A DNA stretch of 64,000 nt from Hyphomicrobiales bacterium (GTDB lineage Bacteria; Pseudomonadota; Alphaproteobacteria; Rhizobiales; Ancalomicrobiaceae). The notes below the pieces were generated by a model. That model saw nothing but the letters and a program-made list of their open reading frames with translations. It had not been told where the DNA came from and made no database searches. The stretch covers positions 51,028-115,027 of the forward strand of contig JAJTBO010000010.1 of NCBI GenBank assembly GCA_021286855.1. Reading direction: 5' to 3'. The translations under genes were made by a program, and so were the position numbers. The number at the start of each line of letters is the position of its first letter. Position 1 is the stretch's first letter. Positions 8,936-18,678 of the stretch are shown here, piece by piece.

Positions 8936-9397
8936 GGCGGGCTGCGTCGTCCATGATCTCCCGCGAAGAAGAGAGAGAGCTACGAGATGCCCGCGAACGC
9001 CGTCGGAACGTTGCGGGCCCTCCTGCAAATCCGCGTCGTATCGACAAACGAGGCGTTCCACCGCAAGATCCACGGTGCCGAGAGTTCGCCGGCGGAGTGG
9101 AGCCCTCATCCGCGCAAAGACGTCGCAATCCGAACACTCCGAGGCTTGGAAATCGGTTTCTCCAGGTGACGTCCCTGGGTCGCCGCCTCGGGGCGCTCCT
9201 TGTTTCACAACACCGCCCGGCCCCGCCCAGCAGCGCGAAGATCCAGGCGAAGAACATGAACAGGCGCCGAACGCCGTCCCGAGCTCCCGGGGCGGTCGGC
9301 ACTCATTCCGGGATCTTGGAGCTGTTTCGTTCCGTTGCAGCCTTTTCAGGCGACAATGGGGGAGAACGAATTTCCCTCGATTTTTCAAGGGATTGAG

Positions 9398-9475
9398 TGG
9401 TCGGGCAGAGAGGATTCGAACCTCCGACCCCTTGACCCCCAGTCAAGTGCGCTAACCAGGCTGCGCTACTGCCCG
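9398..9475 (-). tRNA. tRNA-Pro(GGG)
   Basis: On the minus strand the sequence folds as a full cloverleaf. The 7-bp acceptor CGGGCAG/CTGCCCG is closed by an A discriminator and an encoded CCA. The D arm contains GCGCAGCCTGGTTAGCGC. The anticodon stem CTTGA/TCAAG encloses loop CTGGGGG with anticodon GGG. The T arm is GGAGGTTCGAATCCTC with the invariant GTTCGA. It sits between the IS remnant and the MerR gene. Confidence 0.97.
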
Positions 9476-9645
9476 TCCAGACACCGCGACCATCGGTGCG
9501 AACCCGTCGCCGCTCCTGGGAGCGAGAGGGGTCCGTCGTCGTCGGACCGAGGTTCCCTAGACTGTTTCGCCCGACGGCGCAACACCTTTCGCCGGAGCGG
9601 CCGAGCGGTCCACAGCCGCGCCGGAACGCCCCGTCGACGCCCCCG

Positions 9646-10488
9646 TCAGCGCATCTGATCGAGCAGGCGCTTGCACTCGAGCAGTTCGAAGAGCGTCGCC
9701 TGGAGACGGCGGATGTCGTCACGGGACAGGCCGGCGGAGCCCTCGCCGGAGATCGTCGCGACGGCGGCCGGCGGCGGGGCGACGACGGCGGTGGCGGCCG
9801 ACGGCGGCGTCGGCGGGCGCAGGCGGTCGAGCAACTGGCCGAAGCCGACGCGGCCCGGTTCGACGAAGGCGGCCGAGACGCCGCCCGTCTGCGACGACGG
9901 CGCGAAGACCGGCGCGGCCGGCTCGACCGACGGCGCGGGGCCACGCGGCGCGAAACGCTGCGCCAGGACGTGCGCGGCGCGGACCTCCGGATCCATGGTC
10001 GGCTCGATCCGAAGCGGGGCCCCTTCGTCGCCGTCGGTCGAGGGGACCGCTTCGGCTTCGGCGTCGGCCCGTTCGAGGCCGGCGTGCAGGAAGGCGACGT
10101 CGGCCTCCTCCTCGGCGTCCCAGCCCGCGGAGGGTTGGGCGGCGGCGTGGGGGGCAGCGGCCTGCGGGACGTCCTCGTCGTCGCTCTGACGGCCGCCGCG
10201 CGGCGGCTGCGGGGCGCCCTCGCGCCACACGTCCATGACGAAGCGGACGCCCTCCTCCTTGAGGATGCGCTGGACGCCACGGATGGTGTAGCCCTCGCCA
10301 TAGAGGAGATGGCGAACGCCCTTGAGGAGATCGACGTCGTCGGGACGATAATAGCGCCGCCCGCCGCCGCGTTTCAGCGGCCGGATCTGGTTGAAGCGCG
10401 TCTCCCAGAAGCGCAGCACGTGCTGCGGCAGGTCGAGATCGCCGGCCACTTCACTGATGGTGCGAAAGGCGTCCGGGCTCTTGTCCAA
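9646..10488 (-). CDS. MerR-family transcriptional regulator
   Basis: This 280-residue protein has an N-terminal MerR winged helix (about 8-75): [20 protein letters not shown], then [18 protein letters not shown] and [20 protein letters not shown]. The rest (about 90-250) is low-complexity, rich in Ala, Pro, Arg and Glu, ending in a short predicted helix ([15 protein letters not shown]). I place the start at TTG, giving [14 protein letters not shown], because the family begins this way and no ATG lies before the DNA-binding domain. It follows ihfA by about 30 bases in the plsX-fabH-ihfA-merR series typical of Hyphomicrobiales. Its target is not known. No effector-binding cysteines stand out. 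Confidence 0.9.
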   Translation of the reverse strand: MDKSPDAFRTISEVAGDLDLPQHVLRFWETRFNQIRPLKRGGGRRYYRPDDVDLLKGVRHLLYGEGYTIRGVQRILKEEGVRFVMDVWREGAPQPPRGGRQSDDEDVPQAAAPHAAAQPSAGWDAEEEADVAFLHAGLERADAEAEAVPSTDGDEGAPLRIEPTMDPEVRAAHVLAQRFAPRGPAPSVEPAAPVFAPSSQTGGVSAAFVEPGRVGFGQLLDRLRPPTPPSAATAVVAPPPAAVATISGEGSAGLSRDDIRRLQATLFELLECKRLLDQMR

Positions 10489-10520
10489 TGTCGCGTCTCT
10501 GATCGGCGGCCCACGCCGCC

Positions 10521-10832
10521 TCACTCGGCGTCGTCGGCCAACTGCTCGTTGATCTTCTGCTTGAGGACGTTGGACGGCTTGAACACCATCACCCGTCGCG
10601 GCGAGATCGGAACCTCTTCCCCGGTCTTGGGGTTGCGGCCGATGCGCTCGCCCTTGGCGCGGACCATGAAGGTTCCGAACGAGGACAGTTTCACCGACTC
10701 GCCCGAGACCAGGCAATCGGAAATCTCACCGAGGACCATTTCGACGAGATCGGCGGATTCGGTGCGTGACAGGCCCACCTTCTGGTAGACGGCCTCGCAG
10801 AGATCGGCGCGCGTGATCGTCTTTCCCGTCAT
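10521..10832 (-). CDS. ihfA: Integration host factor alpha subunit
   Basis: This 103-residue DNA-bending protein pairs with Ihf[21 protein letters not shown] begins the helical dimer part. [20 protein letters not shown] and [18 protein letters not shown] form the beta arm with the tip proline (NPKTGE) that intercalates in the minor groove. GAGGAG lies about 12-17 bases before the ATG. An in-frame GTG far upstream would give an unsupported 35-residue extension. It is placed after fabH and before merR on the same strand, about 140 bases from fabH, so it probably has its own promoter as well as read-through. Confidence 0.95.
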   Translation of the reverse strand: MTGKTITRADLCEAVYQKVGLSRTESADLVEMVLGEISDCLVSGESVKLSSFGTFMVRAKGERIGRNPKTGEEVPISPRRVMVFKPSNVLKQKINEQLADDAE

Positions 10833-10974
10833 GGTGTCGAAGCTCTCCTCGGCGCGACGCGGAGTCCGTCCGCCGTACCCGTCGGCAGGACGCTCGCCGC
10901 GAAGGTTAGGACCTCGCCGCGGAGCGGTCAACCACAAGCGAACGCTGGCGAACCGGGTTTCGTGACCGAGCCGG

Positions 10975-11952
10975 TCACCAACGGATCAGCGCAGCGCCCC
11001 AAGTGAAGCCGCCGCCCATCGCCTCGAGCATGACGAGATCGCCCTTCTTGACGCGCCCATCGTGGACGGCGGCGTCGAGGGCGAGGGGAACCGACGCGGC
11101 GGAGGTGTTGCCGTGCCGGTCGACGGTCAGGACGATCTTGGCCGGATCGATGCCGAGCTTCTTGCCGGTGGCGTCGATGATGCGACGATTGGCCTGATGC
11201 GGCACGAACCAGTCGATGTCGGCGGCGGTGAAGCCGGTCTCGGCGAGCAGCACGTCGATCACCTCGGCGAGGTTGTGGACGGCGTGCTTGAAGACCTCCT
11301 TGCCCTCCATCCTGAGATGGCCGGCGACGCCGGTCGTCGACGGACCGCCGTCGACGTAGAGCTTGTGCCAGTGACGGCCGTCGGCGCGCAGATGGGCGGC
11401 GAGCAGGCCGTGGTCGTCGAGCGTGCCGGGCGACCAGACCGCCTCCAGCACCACCGCGCCGGCGCCGTCGCCGAACAGCACGCAGGTGCCGCGGTCGCTC
11501 CAGTCGAGGATGCGCGAGAAGGTCTCCGCGCCGATGACCAGGGCGCGCTTGGCGAGCCCGGCCTTGATCTGCGCGTCGACCGTGGTGATCGCGTAGACGA
11601 AGCCGGTGCAGACCGCCTGGATGTCGTAGGCGAAGCCGCGGGTGATGCCGAGCTTGCCCTGGACCTCGGTGGCGGTCGCCGGGAAGGTGTGGTCGGGCGT
11701 CGCGGTGGCGACGACGACGAGATCGATGTCGTCCGGGGTCAGGCCGGCGTCGGCGAGAGCGGCGCGGGCGGCCGCTACGGCGAGGTCGGAGGTGAATTCG
11801 CCCGGCGCGGCGCGATGGCGCTCCCGGATGCCGGAACGCTCCACGATCCACTCGTCGGTGGTGTCGACCATGCGGGTCAGGTCGGCGTTGGTCAGCACTT
11901 CCTTCGGCAGATAGGAGCCGACGCCGCGGACGACGGAACGAAGGACGCTCAA
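10975..11952 (-). CDS. fabH: 3-oxoacyl-ACP synthase III (KAS III)
   Basis: This 325-residue thiolase-fold enzyme condenses acetyl-CoA with malonyl-ACP to start fatty-acid synthesis. The catalytic triad is visible: Cys115 in AVCTGFVY, His in [10 protein letters not shown] and Asn in [27 protein letters not shown] near the N-terminus is the CoA-binding signature. The start is TTG, overlapping the plsX stop as TTGA; family members begin at this point ([15 protein letters not shown]) and no ATG is near. Translation is therefore probably coupled to plsX. Confidence 0.96.
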   Translation of the reverse strand: MSVLRSVVRGVGSYLPKEVLTNADLTRMVDTTDEWIVERSGIRERHRAAPGEFTSDLAVAAARAALADAGLTPDDIDLVVVATATPDHTFPATATEVQGKLGITRGFAYDIQAVCTGFVYAITTVDAQIKAGLAKRALVIGAETFSRILDWSDRGTCVLFGDGAGAVVLEAVWSPGTLDDHGLLAAHLRADGRHWHKLYVDGGPSTTGVAGHLRMEGKEVFKHAVHNLAEVIDVLLAETGFTAADIDWFVPHQANRRIIDATGKKLGIDPAKIVLTVDRHGNTSAASVPLALDAAVHDGRVKKGDLVMLEAMGGGFTWGAALIRW

Positions 11953-13013
11953 GATTCACCTCGCGGGTCGGCGACGGGCGGGGTCCCGCCGGCATGATGG
12001 TAATGGGCGAGACCGGCGACGATCCGCGCGGTCAGATCGGCGACCGCCATGTCGTAGGCGAGCGAGACGGCGGAGGCGAAGCCCTCGGCGTCGGCGCCGC
12101 CGTGGCTCTTGATGACGATGCCGTTGAGGCCGAGGAAGACGCCGCCGTTGACCTTGCGCGGGTCCATCTTCTGCTTCAGCCGGTCGAAGGCGGAGCGGGC
12201 GATGGCGAAGCCGATGCGGTTGAGCCAGGACCGGTTCATGCCGTCGCGCAGGTAGCGCGCGAACTGGCGGGCGGTGCCTTCGGCGGTCTTCAGGGCGATG
12301 TTGCCGGCGAAGCCTTCGGTCACCACCACGTCGACGACGCCGCGGCCGATGTCGTCGCCTTCGACGAAGCCGGTGTAGTCGAGTTCGGCGAGATCGGCCT
12401 CCTTGAGCAGGCGGCCGGCCATCTTGACCTCTTCGTTGCCCTTGATCTCCTCGACGCCGACGTTGAGGAGGCCGACCCGGGGCCGTTCGGCGCCGAAGAC
12501 GGCGCGGGCCATCGCCGCGCCCATCACCGCGAAGTCGATCAGCTGCTGGGCGTCGGCGCCGATCGTCGCGCCGACGTCGAGCACGATCGATTCGCCGGTG
12601 AGCGTCGGCCAGATCGCGGCGATCGCCGGCCGTTCGATGCCGGCCATGGTGCGCAGGCAGAACTTGGCCATGGCCATCAGCGCGCCGGTGTTGCCGGCGG
12701 AGACGCAGACCTGGGCCTCGCCCGCCTTCACCGCCTCGATCGACTTCCACATCGACGACTTCCAGCGGCCGGCGCGCAGCGCCTGGCTCGGCTTGTCGTC
12801 CATGCGGACCACGACTTCGGCGTGGACGAAGCGCGAGGCGGCGGCGAGCGCGGGGTGACGGTCGAGAACGGGTCTGACCCGCGCCTCGTCGCCGAACAGG
12901 ACGAACCGCAGCTCCGGCCGGCGCTCGAGAGCGATCGCGGCGCCGGCGAGCACCACATCGGGGCCGGCGTCGCCGCCCATCGCATCGAGGGAAATCGTGA
13001 TCTGTTTCGACAT
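11949..13013 (-). CDS. plsX: Phosphate acyltransferase PlsX
   Basis: This 354-residue enzyme converts acyl-ACP and phosphate to acyl-phosphate, the donor for PlsY in membrane phospholipid synthesis. [18 protein letters not shown] at the N-terminus and [30 protein letters not shown] and [19 protein letters not shown] further on are family signatures. I chose the ATG giving [14 protein letters not shown]; the open frame upstream has no homology. It is upstream of fabH with a 4-base overlap and about 110 bases downstream of the DUF177 gene, a standard arrangement. Confidence 0.96.
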   Translation of the reverse strand: MSKQITISLDAMGGDAGPDVVLAGAAIALERRPELRFVLFGDEARVRPVLDRHPALAAASRFVHAEVVVRMDDKPSQALRAGRWKSSMWKSIEAVKAGEAQVCVSAGNTGALMAMAKFCLRTMAGIERPAIAAIWPTLTGESIVLDVGATIGADAQQLIDFAVMGAAMARAVFGAERPRVGLLNVGVEEIKGNEEVKMAGRLLKEADLAELDYTGFVEGDDIGRGVVDVVVTEGFAGNIALKTAEGTARQFARYLRDGMNRSWLNRIGFAIARSAFDRLKQKMDPRKVNGGVFLGLNGIVIKSHGGADAEGFASAVSLAYDMAVADLTARIVAGLAHYHHAGGTPPVADPRGES

Positions 13014-13125
13014 CTCGAAGGTCGCATGCGTCGGTTGGTTCCGACGGGGCCGGGACAATACCCGTTTGTCGCCGTCCGGCAAGTCGTCGCTCGGCGACGG
13101 CGACGGCGGGCGGTCCGTTCCCCTA

Positions 13126-13683
13126 TCACTCCTTGCCGAGGCGCGCCAGAGCCGCGAAGGGGGAGAGTTCCGCCCGCCCCTCGCCGACGCCGGCCGCCTC
13201 GGCGTCGAAGACGACGCCGGGCTTGCGCGGATAGGGTTCGACGCCGACCAGGAAATGCTCGACCGCGACGCGGCCGAGGTCGAGGACGCCGCCCTCGATC
13301 GGATCGGGGATTTCGGCGGCGGGATCGAGATCGATGCCGCCCTCCTCGTCCGGCTTCTCCTCGTAGCGCGCCATCGCCTCCGGCGGCACCAGCTTCAGGG
13401 ACACCGGTTCGTCGATGTGGGAGACGACCGGCTCCAGGGTGACGACGCAGGCCTGGGTGAGGTCGGCGACGACCCGACCCTCGACCGACCAGCCGTCCTG
13501 CCCCCAGGGCTTGACCAGGAATTCGGCGCGCATCGCCTCGACCGAGACGGCGTCGGCGAGCTTCGCCAGGGCGGCGCGCTGGGCCTCGTCCGCCTGGATC
13601 GCCACATGGGTCCCCAGCGGCGGAACGTCGCTGGGCAGGAGCGTGCGGACGATCGGGAAGGTGGTCGCGGGTTCGGCGGTCAT
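13126..13683 (-). CDS. DUF177 (YceD-like) protein
   Basis: This 185-residue protein has the DUF177 pattern: the central strand region [20 protein letters not shown] and the acidic tail stretch [20 protein letters not shown] followed by [17 protein letters not shown]. The family is linked by genome context to rpmF and plsX. In plants and some bacteria DUF177 proteins affect 23S rRNA accumulation, but the molecular role is unsettled. Here rpmF is absent from between it and plsX, as is common in this group. Its ATG overlaps the stop of the preceding chaperone gene by four bases. Confidence 0.9.
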   Translation of the reverse strand: MTAEPATTFPIVRTLLPSDVPPLGTHVAIQADEAQRAALAKLADAVSVEAMRAEFLVKPWGQDGWSVEGRVVADLTQACVVTLEPVVSHIDEPVSLKLVPPEAMARYEEKPDEEGGIDLDPAAEIPDPIEGGVLDLGRVAVEHFLVGVEPYPRKPGVVFDAEAAGVGEGRAELSPFAALARLGKE

Positions 13684-14273
13684 GCGGGCATCCTCTCGGG
13701 CGGGGAAACGGGTTCGGGCCAGTCGATCCGGCCGGCGAGCACGTCGCCGACCGCGATGTCGGCGAGACGGTCGGCGACCACGAAGGCGTGGGCGGCGAGC
13801 GCGGCGGCGGCGGAGCGGTCGTCGAGACCGGCGTAGACGTTGCGGGCGAGGGCGGCGGCGAACTCGGCGACGTCGCCGGCGTCGAGCGCCCGGTCGTAGG
13901 CGACGACGCGGCCGTTCCAGGCCGAGGCGAGCTTCTTCATCCGCTTGGGCACGGCGACGTCGCCGACCCCCATCTCGCGCATCGAGCGATCCATCTCGGT
14001 GAAGAACAGATCGAGGAGCTGGCGGGCGAGTTCGTGCGGCTCGGTGGCGCGGACGCCGCCGGCGACCTTGGCCCCGGCGGGCGGCGTCGGCTCGACGCGC
14101 AGACGGCGCAGCGCCAGCGCCATCATCAACACGATCATGTCGAAGCGCGCCGTCACCGTGTCGGGCACGGCGTAGTCGAGGTAGTAGATCGGGCGTCGCG
14201 CTTCGGCCACGATCGATCGATAGAGGGCGAAGGTGGTGTCGGCGAAGCCGCGTCCGAACAGGCCGAAGATCAT
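13680..14273 (-). CDS. Ubiquinol-cytochrome c chaperone (CBP3) family protein
   Basis: This 197-residue protein begins MIFGLFGRGFADTTFALYRS and contains YYLDYAVPDTVTARFDMIVL, ARQLLDLFFTEMDRSMREMG and DVAVPKRMKKLASAWNGRV, which are diagnostic of the Ubiq_cyt_C_chap (CBP3/UQCC1) family. These proteins assist assembly of cytochrome b into the bc1 complex; the mitochondrial homologue does this with Cbp6. No signal peptide is seen, so it acts on the cytoplasmic side of the inner membrane. It is the first gene of the DUF177-plsX-fabH series and is divergent from bamE. Confidence 0.93.
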   Translation of the reverse strand: MIFGLFGRGFADTTFALYRSIVAEARRPIYYLDYAVPDTVTARFDMIVLMMALALRRLRVEPTPPAGAKVAGGVRATEPHELARQLLDLFFTEMDRSMREMGVGDVAVPKRMKKLASAWNGRVVAYDRALDAGDVAEFAAALARNVYAGLDDRSAAAALAAHAFVVADRLADIAVGDVLAGRIDWPEPVSPPERMPA

Positions 14274-14394
14274 GGGTCGCGGTCTCTCCTCGACGGCGGC
14301 GACGCCTGGTCGACGGGGTGGACGTTGTCTTTCGACCTAGCGCAGGTTAGGGAAGATGCCAAGCGACCCGGCGTGGACGGACGACCGTCCGGCC

Positions 14395-14416
14395 GATCGA
14401 GGCGGCCGCCTCGATC
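14395..14416. repeat. Perfect 22-bp palindrome in the bamE leader
   Basis: A perfect 22-bp palindrome reading GATCGAGGCGG and its reverse complement, centred on a GGCGGCCGCC core. A second hairpin (GGACGG-ACGA-CCGTCC) lies just before it. Both are within about 100 bases upstream of the bamE ATG, in the divergent promoter region. Confidence 0.8.
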
Positions 14417-14465
14417 CTCCGCGCCCGCCCCACTCCGGCCGATCGAGGCCTTCGGGAGGACAGGA

Positions 14466-14948
14466 ATGAACCGTCGTTCGTCGCGCGGCCTCGCGCGCCC
14501 GCTCCAGGGAGCGCTCTCCGGCCTCGCCTTCGTCGCGCTCCTCGGCGCGAGCCCTCTGCTCTCCGGCTGCGCCGAGACCTATGACCACGGCTATGTCGCG
14601 CCGGACAACGCCCTCGACCAGTTGCAGGTCGGCGCCAGCCGCGAGGAGGTCGCGCTGATCCTCGGCTCACCCTCGACCACGTCGACGATCGGCGGCGAAG
14701 CCTTCTACTACATCTCGCAGCACGCCTCGCGTAAGGTCGCCTTCCTGAACCAGACGACCGTCGATCAGAAGGTGCTGGTCGTCTATTTCGACGACAAGGG
14801 CAAGGTGAAGGAAATCGCCAACTACGGTCTGCAGGACGGGAAGGTGTTCGACTTCATCTCCCGCAAGACCAAGACCTCGGGCGCCGACTACGGCCTGTTG
14901 TCGCAGATGCTCAAGGCGACCCCGGCCAATCCGTTCACCAGCAACTGA
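14466..14948 (+). CDS. bamE: Outer-membrane protein assembly factor BamE (SmpA/OmlA)
   Basis: This is a 160-residue lipoprotein. Residues 1-35 are a signal peptide ending in a lipobox (LLSGC, lipidated Cys about 36). The mature part holds the BamE fold: QLQVGASREEVALILGSPST, then FYYISQHASRKVAFL and VVYFDDKGKVKEIANYG. It anchors to the inner leaflet of the outer membrane and stabilises the BamA-BamD complex that inserts beta-barrel proteins. GGGAGGA lies about 8 bases before the ATG. It is monocistronic: divergent from the CBP3 gene and closed by a strong hairpin just after the stop. Confidence 0.93.
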   Translation: MNRRSSRGLARPLQGALSGLAFVALLGASPLLSGCAETYDHGYVAPDNALDQLQVGASREEVALILGSPSTTSTIGGEAFYYISQHASRKVAFLNQTTVDQKVLVVYFDDKGKVKEIANYGLQDGKVFDFISRKTKTSGADYGLLSQMLKATPANPFTSN

Positions 14949-14974
14949 CGCCGGTCACCGACGAATTCCCGATG

Positions 14975-15003
14975 CGCCGCCGCGGCCCTCGCGGCGGCGT
15001 TTT
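14975..15003 (+). terminator. Intrinsic terminator of bamE
   Basis: A 10-bp perfect stem CGCCGCCGCG/CGCGGCGGCG with 5-base loop is followed by TTTT, 26 bases after the bamE stop. Confidence 0.85.
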
Positions 15004-15031
15004 CGTTTCGCCGCCCGGCCCGCGACGAAGA

Positions 15032-15062
15032 AAACCCCGCGCGGAACGCTCCGCGCGGGGTT
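15032..15062 (-). terminator. Intrinsic terminator of hppA
   Basis: A 13-bp GC-rich stem (AACCCCGCGCGGA and its complement) with a 4-base loop. On the minus strand it is followed by TT from the adjoining A-run, 30 bases past the hppA stop. Confidence 0.85.
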
Positions 15063-15092
15063 CGTCGTCGTTCGTCGCACCCGTGGCCGGCC

Positions 15093-17231
15093 TCAGCCGT
15101 GGGCGAGGATGGCGAGCAGCAGCAGCGCGACGATGTTGGTGATCTTGATCGCCGGGTTCACGGCCGGGCCGGCGGTGTCCTTGTAGGGGTCGCCGACGGT
15201 GTCGCCGGTGACCGAGGCCTTGTGGGCGTCGGAGCCCTTCAGGTGCTTGACGCCGTCCTTGTCGACGAAGCCGTCCTCGAAGGACTTCTTGGCGTTGTCC
15301 CAGGCGCCGCCGCCGGAGGTCATCGAGACCGCGACGAAGATGCCGTTGACGATGACGCCGAGCAGCGAGGCGCCGAGCGCGGCGAAGGCCGAGGCCTTCG
15401 AGCCCGACACCGCCAGCACGCCGAAATAGGCGACGAGCGGGGCGAGCACCGGCAGCAGCGAGGGGACGATCATCTCGCGGATGGCGGCCTTGGTCAGCAT
15501 GTCGACGGCGCGGCCGTAGTCGGGACGGTCGGTCCCTTCCATGATGCCGGGCTTCTCGCGGAACTGACGACGGACCTCTTCGACGACCGAACCGGCGGCG
15601 CGGCCGACGGCGGTCATGGCGATGCCGCCGAAGAGGTAGGGGATCAGGCCGCCGAAGATCAGACCGGCCACCACGTAGGGGTTGGAGAGGTCGAAGGAGA
15701 CCACGCCCATGCCCTTGAAGTAGGGGTATTTGTCGCCGTTGGCGGCGAAGAACTGCAGGTCGTTCGAGTAGGCCGCGAAGAGAACCAGCGCGCCGAGGCC
15801 GGCGGAGCCGATCGCATAGCCCTTGGTGACCGCCTTGGTGGTGTTGCCGACCGCGTCGAGGGCGTCGGTGGTGTGGCGGACCTCCTTGGGCAGGCCGGAC
15901 ATCTCGGCGATGCCGCCGGCGTTGTCGGTGACCGGACCGAAGGCGTCGAGGGCGACGATCATGCCGGCGAGGCCGAGCATCGTCGTCACTGCGATCGCCG
16001 TGCCGTAGAGGCCTGCGAGCTGGTAGGTCGAGATGATGCCGGCGACGATGACGATGGCGGGCATCGCGGTCGATTCCAGCGAGACCGCGAGGCCCTGGAT
16101 GACGTTGGTGCCGTGGCCGGTGACCGAGGCCTGGGCGATCGAGACGACCGGGCGCTTGCCGGTGGCGGTGTAGTACTCGGTGATCCAGACGATCAGGCCG
16201 GTGACGACCAGACCGATGACGCCCGAAACGAAGAGCTTCGAGCCGACGATCGACTTGCCGTCGACGACGCCGATCTCACCCCAACCGATGGTCATCGCGT
16301 TGGCGATGGCGAGACCGCCGATCGACAGGACGCCGGTCACGATCACGCCCTTGTAGAGCGCGCCCATGATCGAGTTGTTCGAGCCGAGCTTGACGAAGAA
16401 CGTGCCGATGATCGACGTGATGATCGACGTCGCGCAGATCATCAGCGGGTAGAGCATGGTCGCGGCGAGCGAAGGGGCCGTGGCGAAGAAGATCGCGGCG
16501 AGGACCATGGTGGCGACGACGGTCACCGCATAGGTCTCGAACAGGTCGGCCGCCATGCCGGCGCAGTCGCCGACGTTGTCGCCGACATTGTCGGCGATGG
16601 TGGCCGGGTTGCGCGGATCGTCCTCGGGAATGCCGGCCTCGACCTTGCCGACGAGGTCGGCGCCGACGTCGGCGCCCTTGGTGAAGATGCCGCCGCCGAG
16701 ACGGGCGAAGATCGAGATCAGCGACGCGCCGAAGCCGAGCGCCACGAGAGCGTCGATGACGATGCGATCGTTCGGCGCGTGGCCGAGGAAGACCGTCAGG
16801 ATCCAGTAGTAGACCGACACGCCGAGGAGCGCGAGGCCGGCGACGAAGAGGCCGGTCACCGCGCCCGCCTTGAAGGCGATGTCGAGACCGCCGGCCAGCG
16901 ACTGGATCGCGGCCTGGGCGGTGCGCACGTTGGCGCGGACGGAGACGTTCATGCCGATGAAGCCGGCGAGGCCGGACAGGACCGCGCCGATGGCGAAGCC
17001 GACCGCGACCGTCGGCCCGAGCAGAAACCCGAGCGCGATCAGAATGACGACGCCGACCGCGCCGATGGTGGCGTACTGGCGCTTCAGATAGGCCTGCGCG
17101 CCTTCGGCGACCGCGCCTGCGATCTCCTGCATGCGCGCCGATCCGGCGTCCGCCGCCATGACGGAGCGGATCGCCCATACGCCGTAGGCGATGGAGACGA
17201 GGCCGCAGAGAATGACCAGAAGTATGGACAT
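15093..17231 (-). CDS. hppA: H+-translocating membrane pyrophosphatase, K+-independent type
   Basis: This 712-residue integral membrane protein hydrolyses pyrophosphate to pump protons. Substrate-site motifs are intact: [40 protein letters not shown] and [10 protein letters not shown]. The key type-determining position is Lys466 in [12 protein letters not shown]+-dependent enzymes have Ala there, so this should be the K+-independent, proton-pumping class as in Rhodospirillum. About 15-16 hydrophobic helices are evident. It stands alone: a 260-base gap separates it from thiL upstream, and a strong terminator follows. It salvages energy from biosynthetic pyrophosphate. Confidence 0.96.
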   Translation of the reverse strand: MSILLVILCGLVSIAYGVWAIRSVMAADAGSARMQEIAGAVAEGAQAYLKRQYATIGAVGVVILIALGFLLGPTVAVGFAIGAVLSGLAGFIGMNVSVRANVRTAQAAIQSLAGGLDIAFKAGAVTGLFVAGLALLGVSVYYWILTVFLGHAPNDRIVIDALVALGFGASLISIFARLGGGIFTKGADVGADLVGKVEAGIPEDDPRNPATIADNVGDNVGDCAGMAADLFETYAVTVVATMVLAAIFFATAPSLAATMLYPLMICATSIITSIIGTFFVKLGSNNSIMGALYKGVIVTGVLSIGGLAIANAMTIGWGEIGVVDGKSIVGSKLFVSGVIGLVVTGLIVWITEYYTATGKRPVVSIAQASVTGHGTNVIQGLAVSLESTAMPAIVIVAGIISTYQLAGLYGTAIAVTTMLGLAGMIVALDAFGPVTDNAGGIAEMSGLPKEVRHTTDALDAVGNTTKAVTKGYAIGSAGLGALVLFAAYSNDLQFFAANGDKYPYFKGMGVVSFDLSNPYVVAGLIFGGLIPYLFGGIAMTAVGRAAGSVVEEVRRQFREKPGIMEGTDRPDYGRAVDMLTKAAIREMIVPSLLPVLAPLVAYFGVLAVSGSKASAFAALGASLLGVIVNGIFVAVSMTSGGGAWDNAKKSFEDGFVDKDGVKHLKGSDAHKASVTGDTVGDPYKDTAGPAVNPAIKITNIVALLLLAILAHG

Positions 17232-17494
17232 GACGCCTCCCGTGCGTGACGCGGCCGCCGGGACGCGATCTCTCGCCGCTTGTCCGGACGCCGCTCGAGG
17301 GTCGGTGGATGGGAACGGAATGACCCGCCCGTCGAGGTTCCTGCCTCGGCGAGCGCTTCACCCTATCCGCGAGACCGGGAGCGTCAAGGCGCGTTGCGAC
17401 GATCCGCCATGAGGGAAAATGCGTGGGTCGTTCCGGATGCGACGGAAAGCCGCGTCACACTCGCCATATTCGACGGCAAATGTTTGCACTCCTG

Positions 17495-18493
17495 TCAGAA
17501 ATGGCGAAAGCCGCCCGCCCGGATCGACGCCTCGCAGCCGTCGGCGCGCTGGAACCGGAGGCCCGATTCGGCCTCGACGCGGCCGATCGCGGCGACCGCC
17601 ACGCCGGCCGTCGCCGCCGCCGCCTCGAAGGCCTCGGCCGCCTCGGGCGGGATCGCGGCGAGGATCTCGTAGTCGTCGCCGCCGCCGACCACCGTCTCGA
17701 TCAGGTCGGGCGCGGCGGCCAGAACGGCGCGCGCCGCCGGCGACACCGGCAGGGCGTCGAGGTCGACGCGCGCGCCGAGGCCGACGGCGCGACACATCCG
17801 GGCGAGATCGAGGCCGAGGCCGTCGGAGACGTCCATGGCGGCGCGGGCATGGGCGCGCAGCGCCGGGGCGAGCTGCAGACGCGGCTCGGGCAGGAGATAG
17901 CGGCGGGCGAGATGGGCGGCGTCCGCCTCGCCGAGGCCGGCGAACGCGGGATGGCCGGGCTCGCGACGCAGAAGCAGGCCCAGGGCGGCGTCGCCGAGGG
18001 AGCCGGAGACGTAGAGGCGGTCGCCGGGCCGGGCGGCGGCGCGGCGCACCATGGCGCCGTGCGGGGTCGCGCCGAAGACGGTGATCGACAGCACCAACCC
18101 GTCGGGCGAGCGAATCGTGTCGCCGCCGTAGAGCGACAGGCCGAACGTCGCCTGATCGGCGGCGAAGCCCTCGGCGAGGCGGGCGAGGTCGGCCTCGCGC
18201 CAATCGGCCGGCAGAGCGAGGGTGAGCATCCAGCCGAGCGGCTCGGCGCCCTTGGCGGCGAGATCGGAGACGTTGACCCGGAGCGCCTTGCGGGCGACCA
18301 GATCCCAGGGATCGTCGGCGAAGAAATGGACGCCGGCGGCGACCGCGTCGGACTTCAGCACGAGATCGCAGCCTTCCGGCGGCGTCAGCGCGGCGCAGTC
18401 GTCGACCAGCGCCAAGGCGCCCTCGCCGGTCGCCAGCGGCCGGAAGTAGCGGGCGACGAGATCGTCTTCGGAAGGGCGATCGGAAGCGGGCAC
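17495..18493 (-). CDS. thiL: Thiamine-monophosphate kinase
   Basis: This 332-residue PurM-fold kinase phosphorylates thiamine monophosphate to the active cofactor. LALVDDCAALTPP at the N-terminus binds Mg-ATP. DAVAAGVHFFADDPWDLVAR and NVSDLAAKGAEPLGWMLTLA, YGGDTIRSPDG, AAMDVSDGLGLDLARM and GGGDDYEILAAI are the family blocks. I chose the GTG start giving MPASDRPSEDDLVARYF: AGAAGG lies 8 bases upstream and homologues begin here; the frame stays open upstream without homology. In relatives thiL follows nusB directly, but here a plus-strand CBS gene lies between them. Confidence 0.93.
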   Translation of the reverse strand: MPASDRPSEDDLVARYFRPLATGEGALALVDDCAALTPPEGCDLVLKSDAVAAGVHFFADDPWDLVARKALRVNVSDLAAKGAEPLGWMLTLALPADWREADLARLAEGFAADQATFGLSLYGGDTIRSPDGLVLSITVFGATPHGAMVRRAAARPGDRLYVSGSLGDAALGLLLRREPGHPAFAGLGEADAAHLARRYLLPEPRLQLAPALRAHARAAMDVSDGLGLDLARMCRAVGLGARVDLDALPVSPAARAVLAAAPDLIETVVGGGDDYEILAAIPPEAAEAFEAAAATAGVAVAAIGRVEAESGLRFQRADGCEASIRAGGFRHF

Positions 18494-18678
18494 GACGGGA
18501 ACCTTCTCGAACGGAGCGGCTTTCGATACCGCGAAGCGCCGCCGCGGTCGAGCGATCGAGCGGTCGTGAACGGAATGGTCAAGATTTTCGGCTAGGAAAT
18601 TCCCATCTGAGGGGTTGAGACGCGCCGGACGTCTTCCGAGGCGGAGATCCATCCGGCGATCCGAACGGAGGTTTCCAG

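Larger units (their letters stand above)
8574..9397. other. Gene-poor interval with an IS remnant, next to tRNA-Pro
   Basis: In about 820 bases I find no intact gene. The part from about 8716 to 8935 is a decayed transposase (listed separately) with a 9-bp repeat inside. The rest, about 8940-9397, has open frames on both strands but no recognisable domain; a 60-codon frame at 8987-9169 (+) follows an AG-rich stretch but cannot be called a gene. The interval ends at the 3' end of tRNA-Pro. It looks like degraded mobile DNA. Confidence 0.5.

Noticed and set aside
8987..9169. 60-codon plus-strand gene
   Set aside because: An AG-rich stretch precedes it, but there is no domain, no conservation evidence and it lies in decayed mobile DNA.
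8574..9397. Intact insertion sequence or integrase island
   Set aside because: Only the transposase C-terminus is seen, frameshifted; no terminal inverted repeats, integrase or duplicated tRNA end found by eye.
15099..17249. 716-codon plus-strand open frame
   Set aside because: It is the antisense shadow of hppA, with low-complexity Asp/Gly/Arg-rich peptide; the high G+C keeps the opposite strand open.
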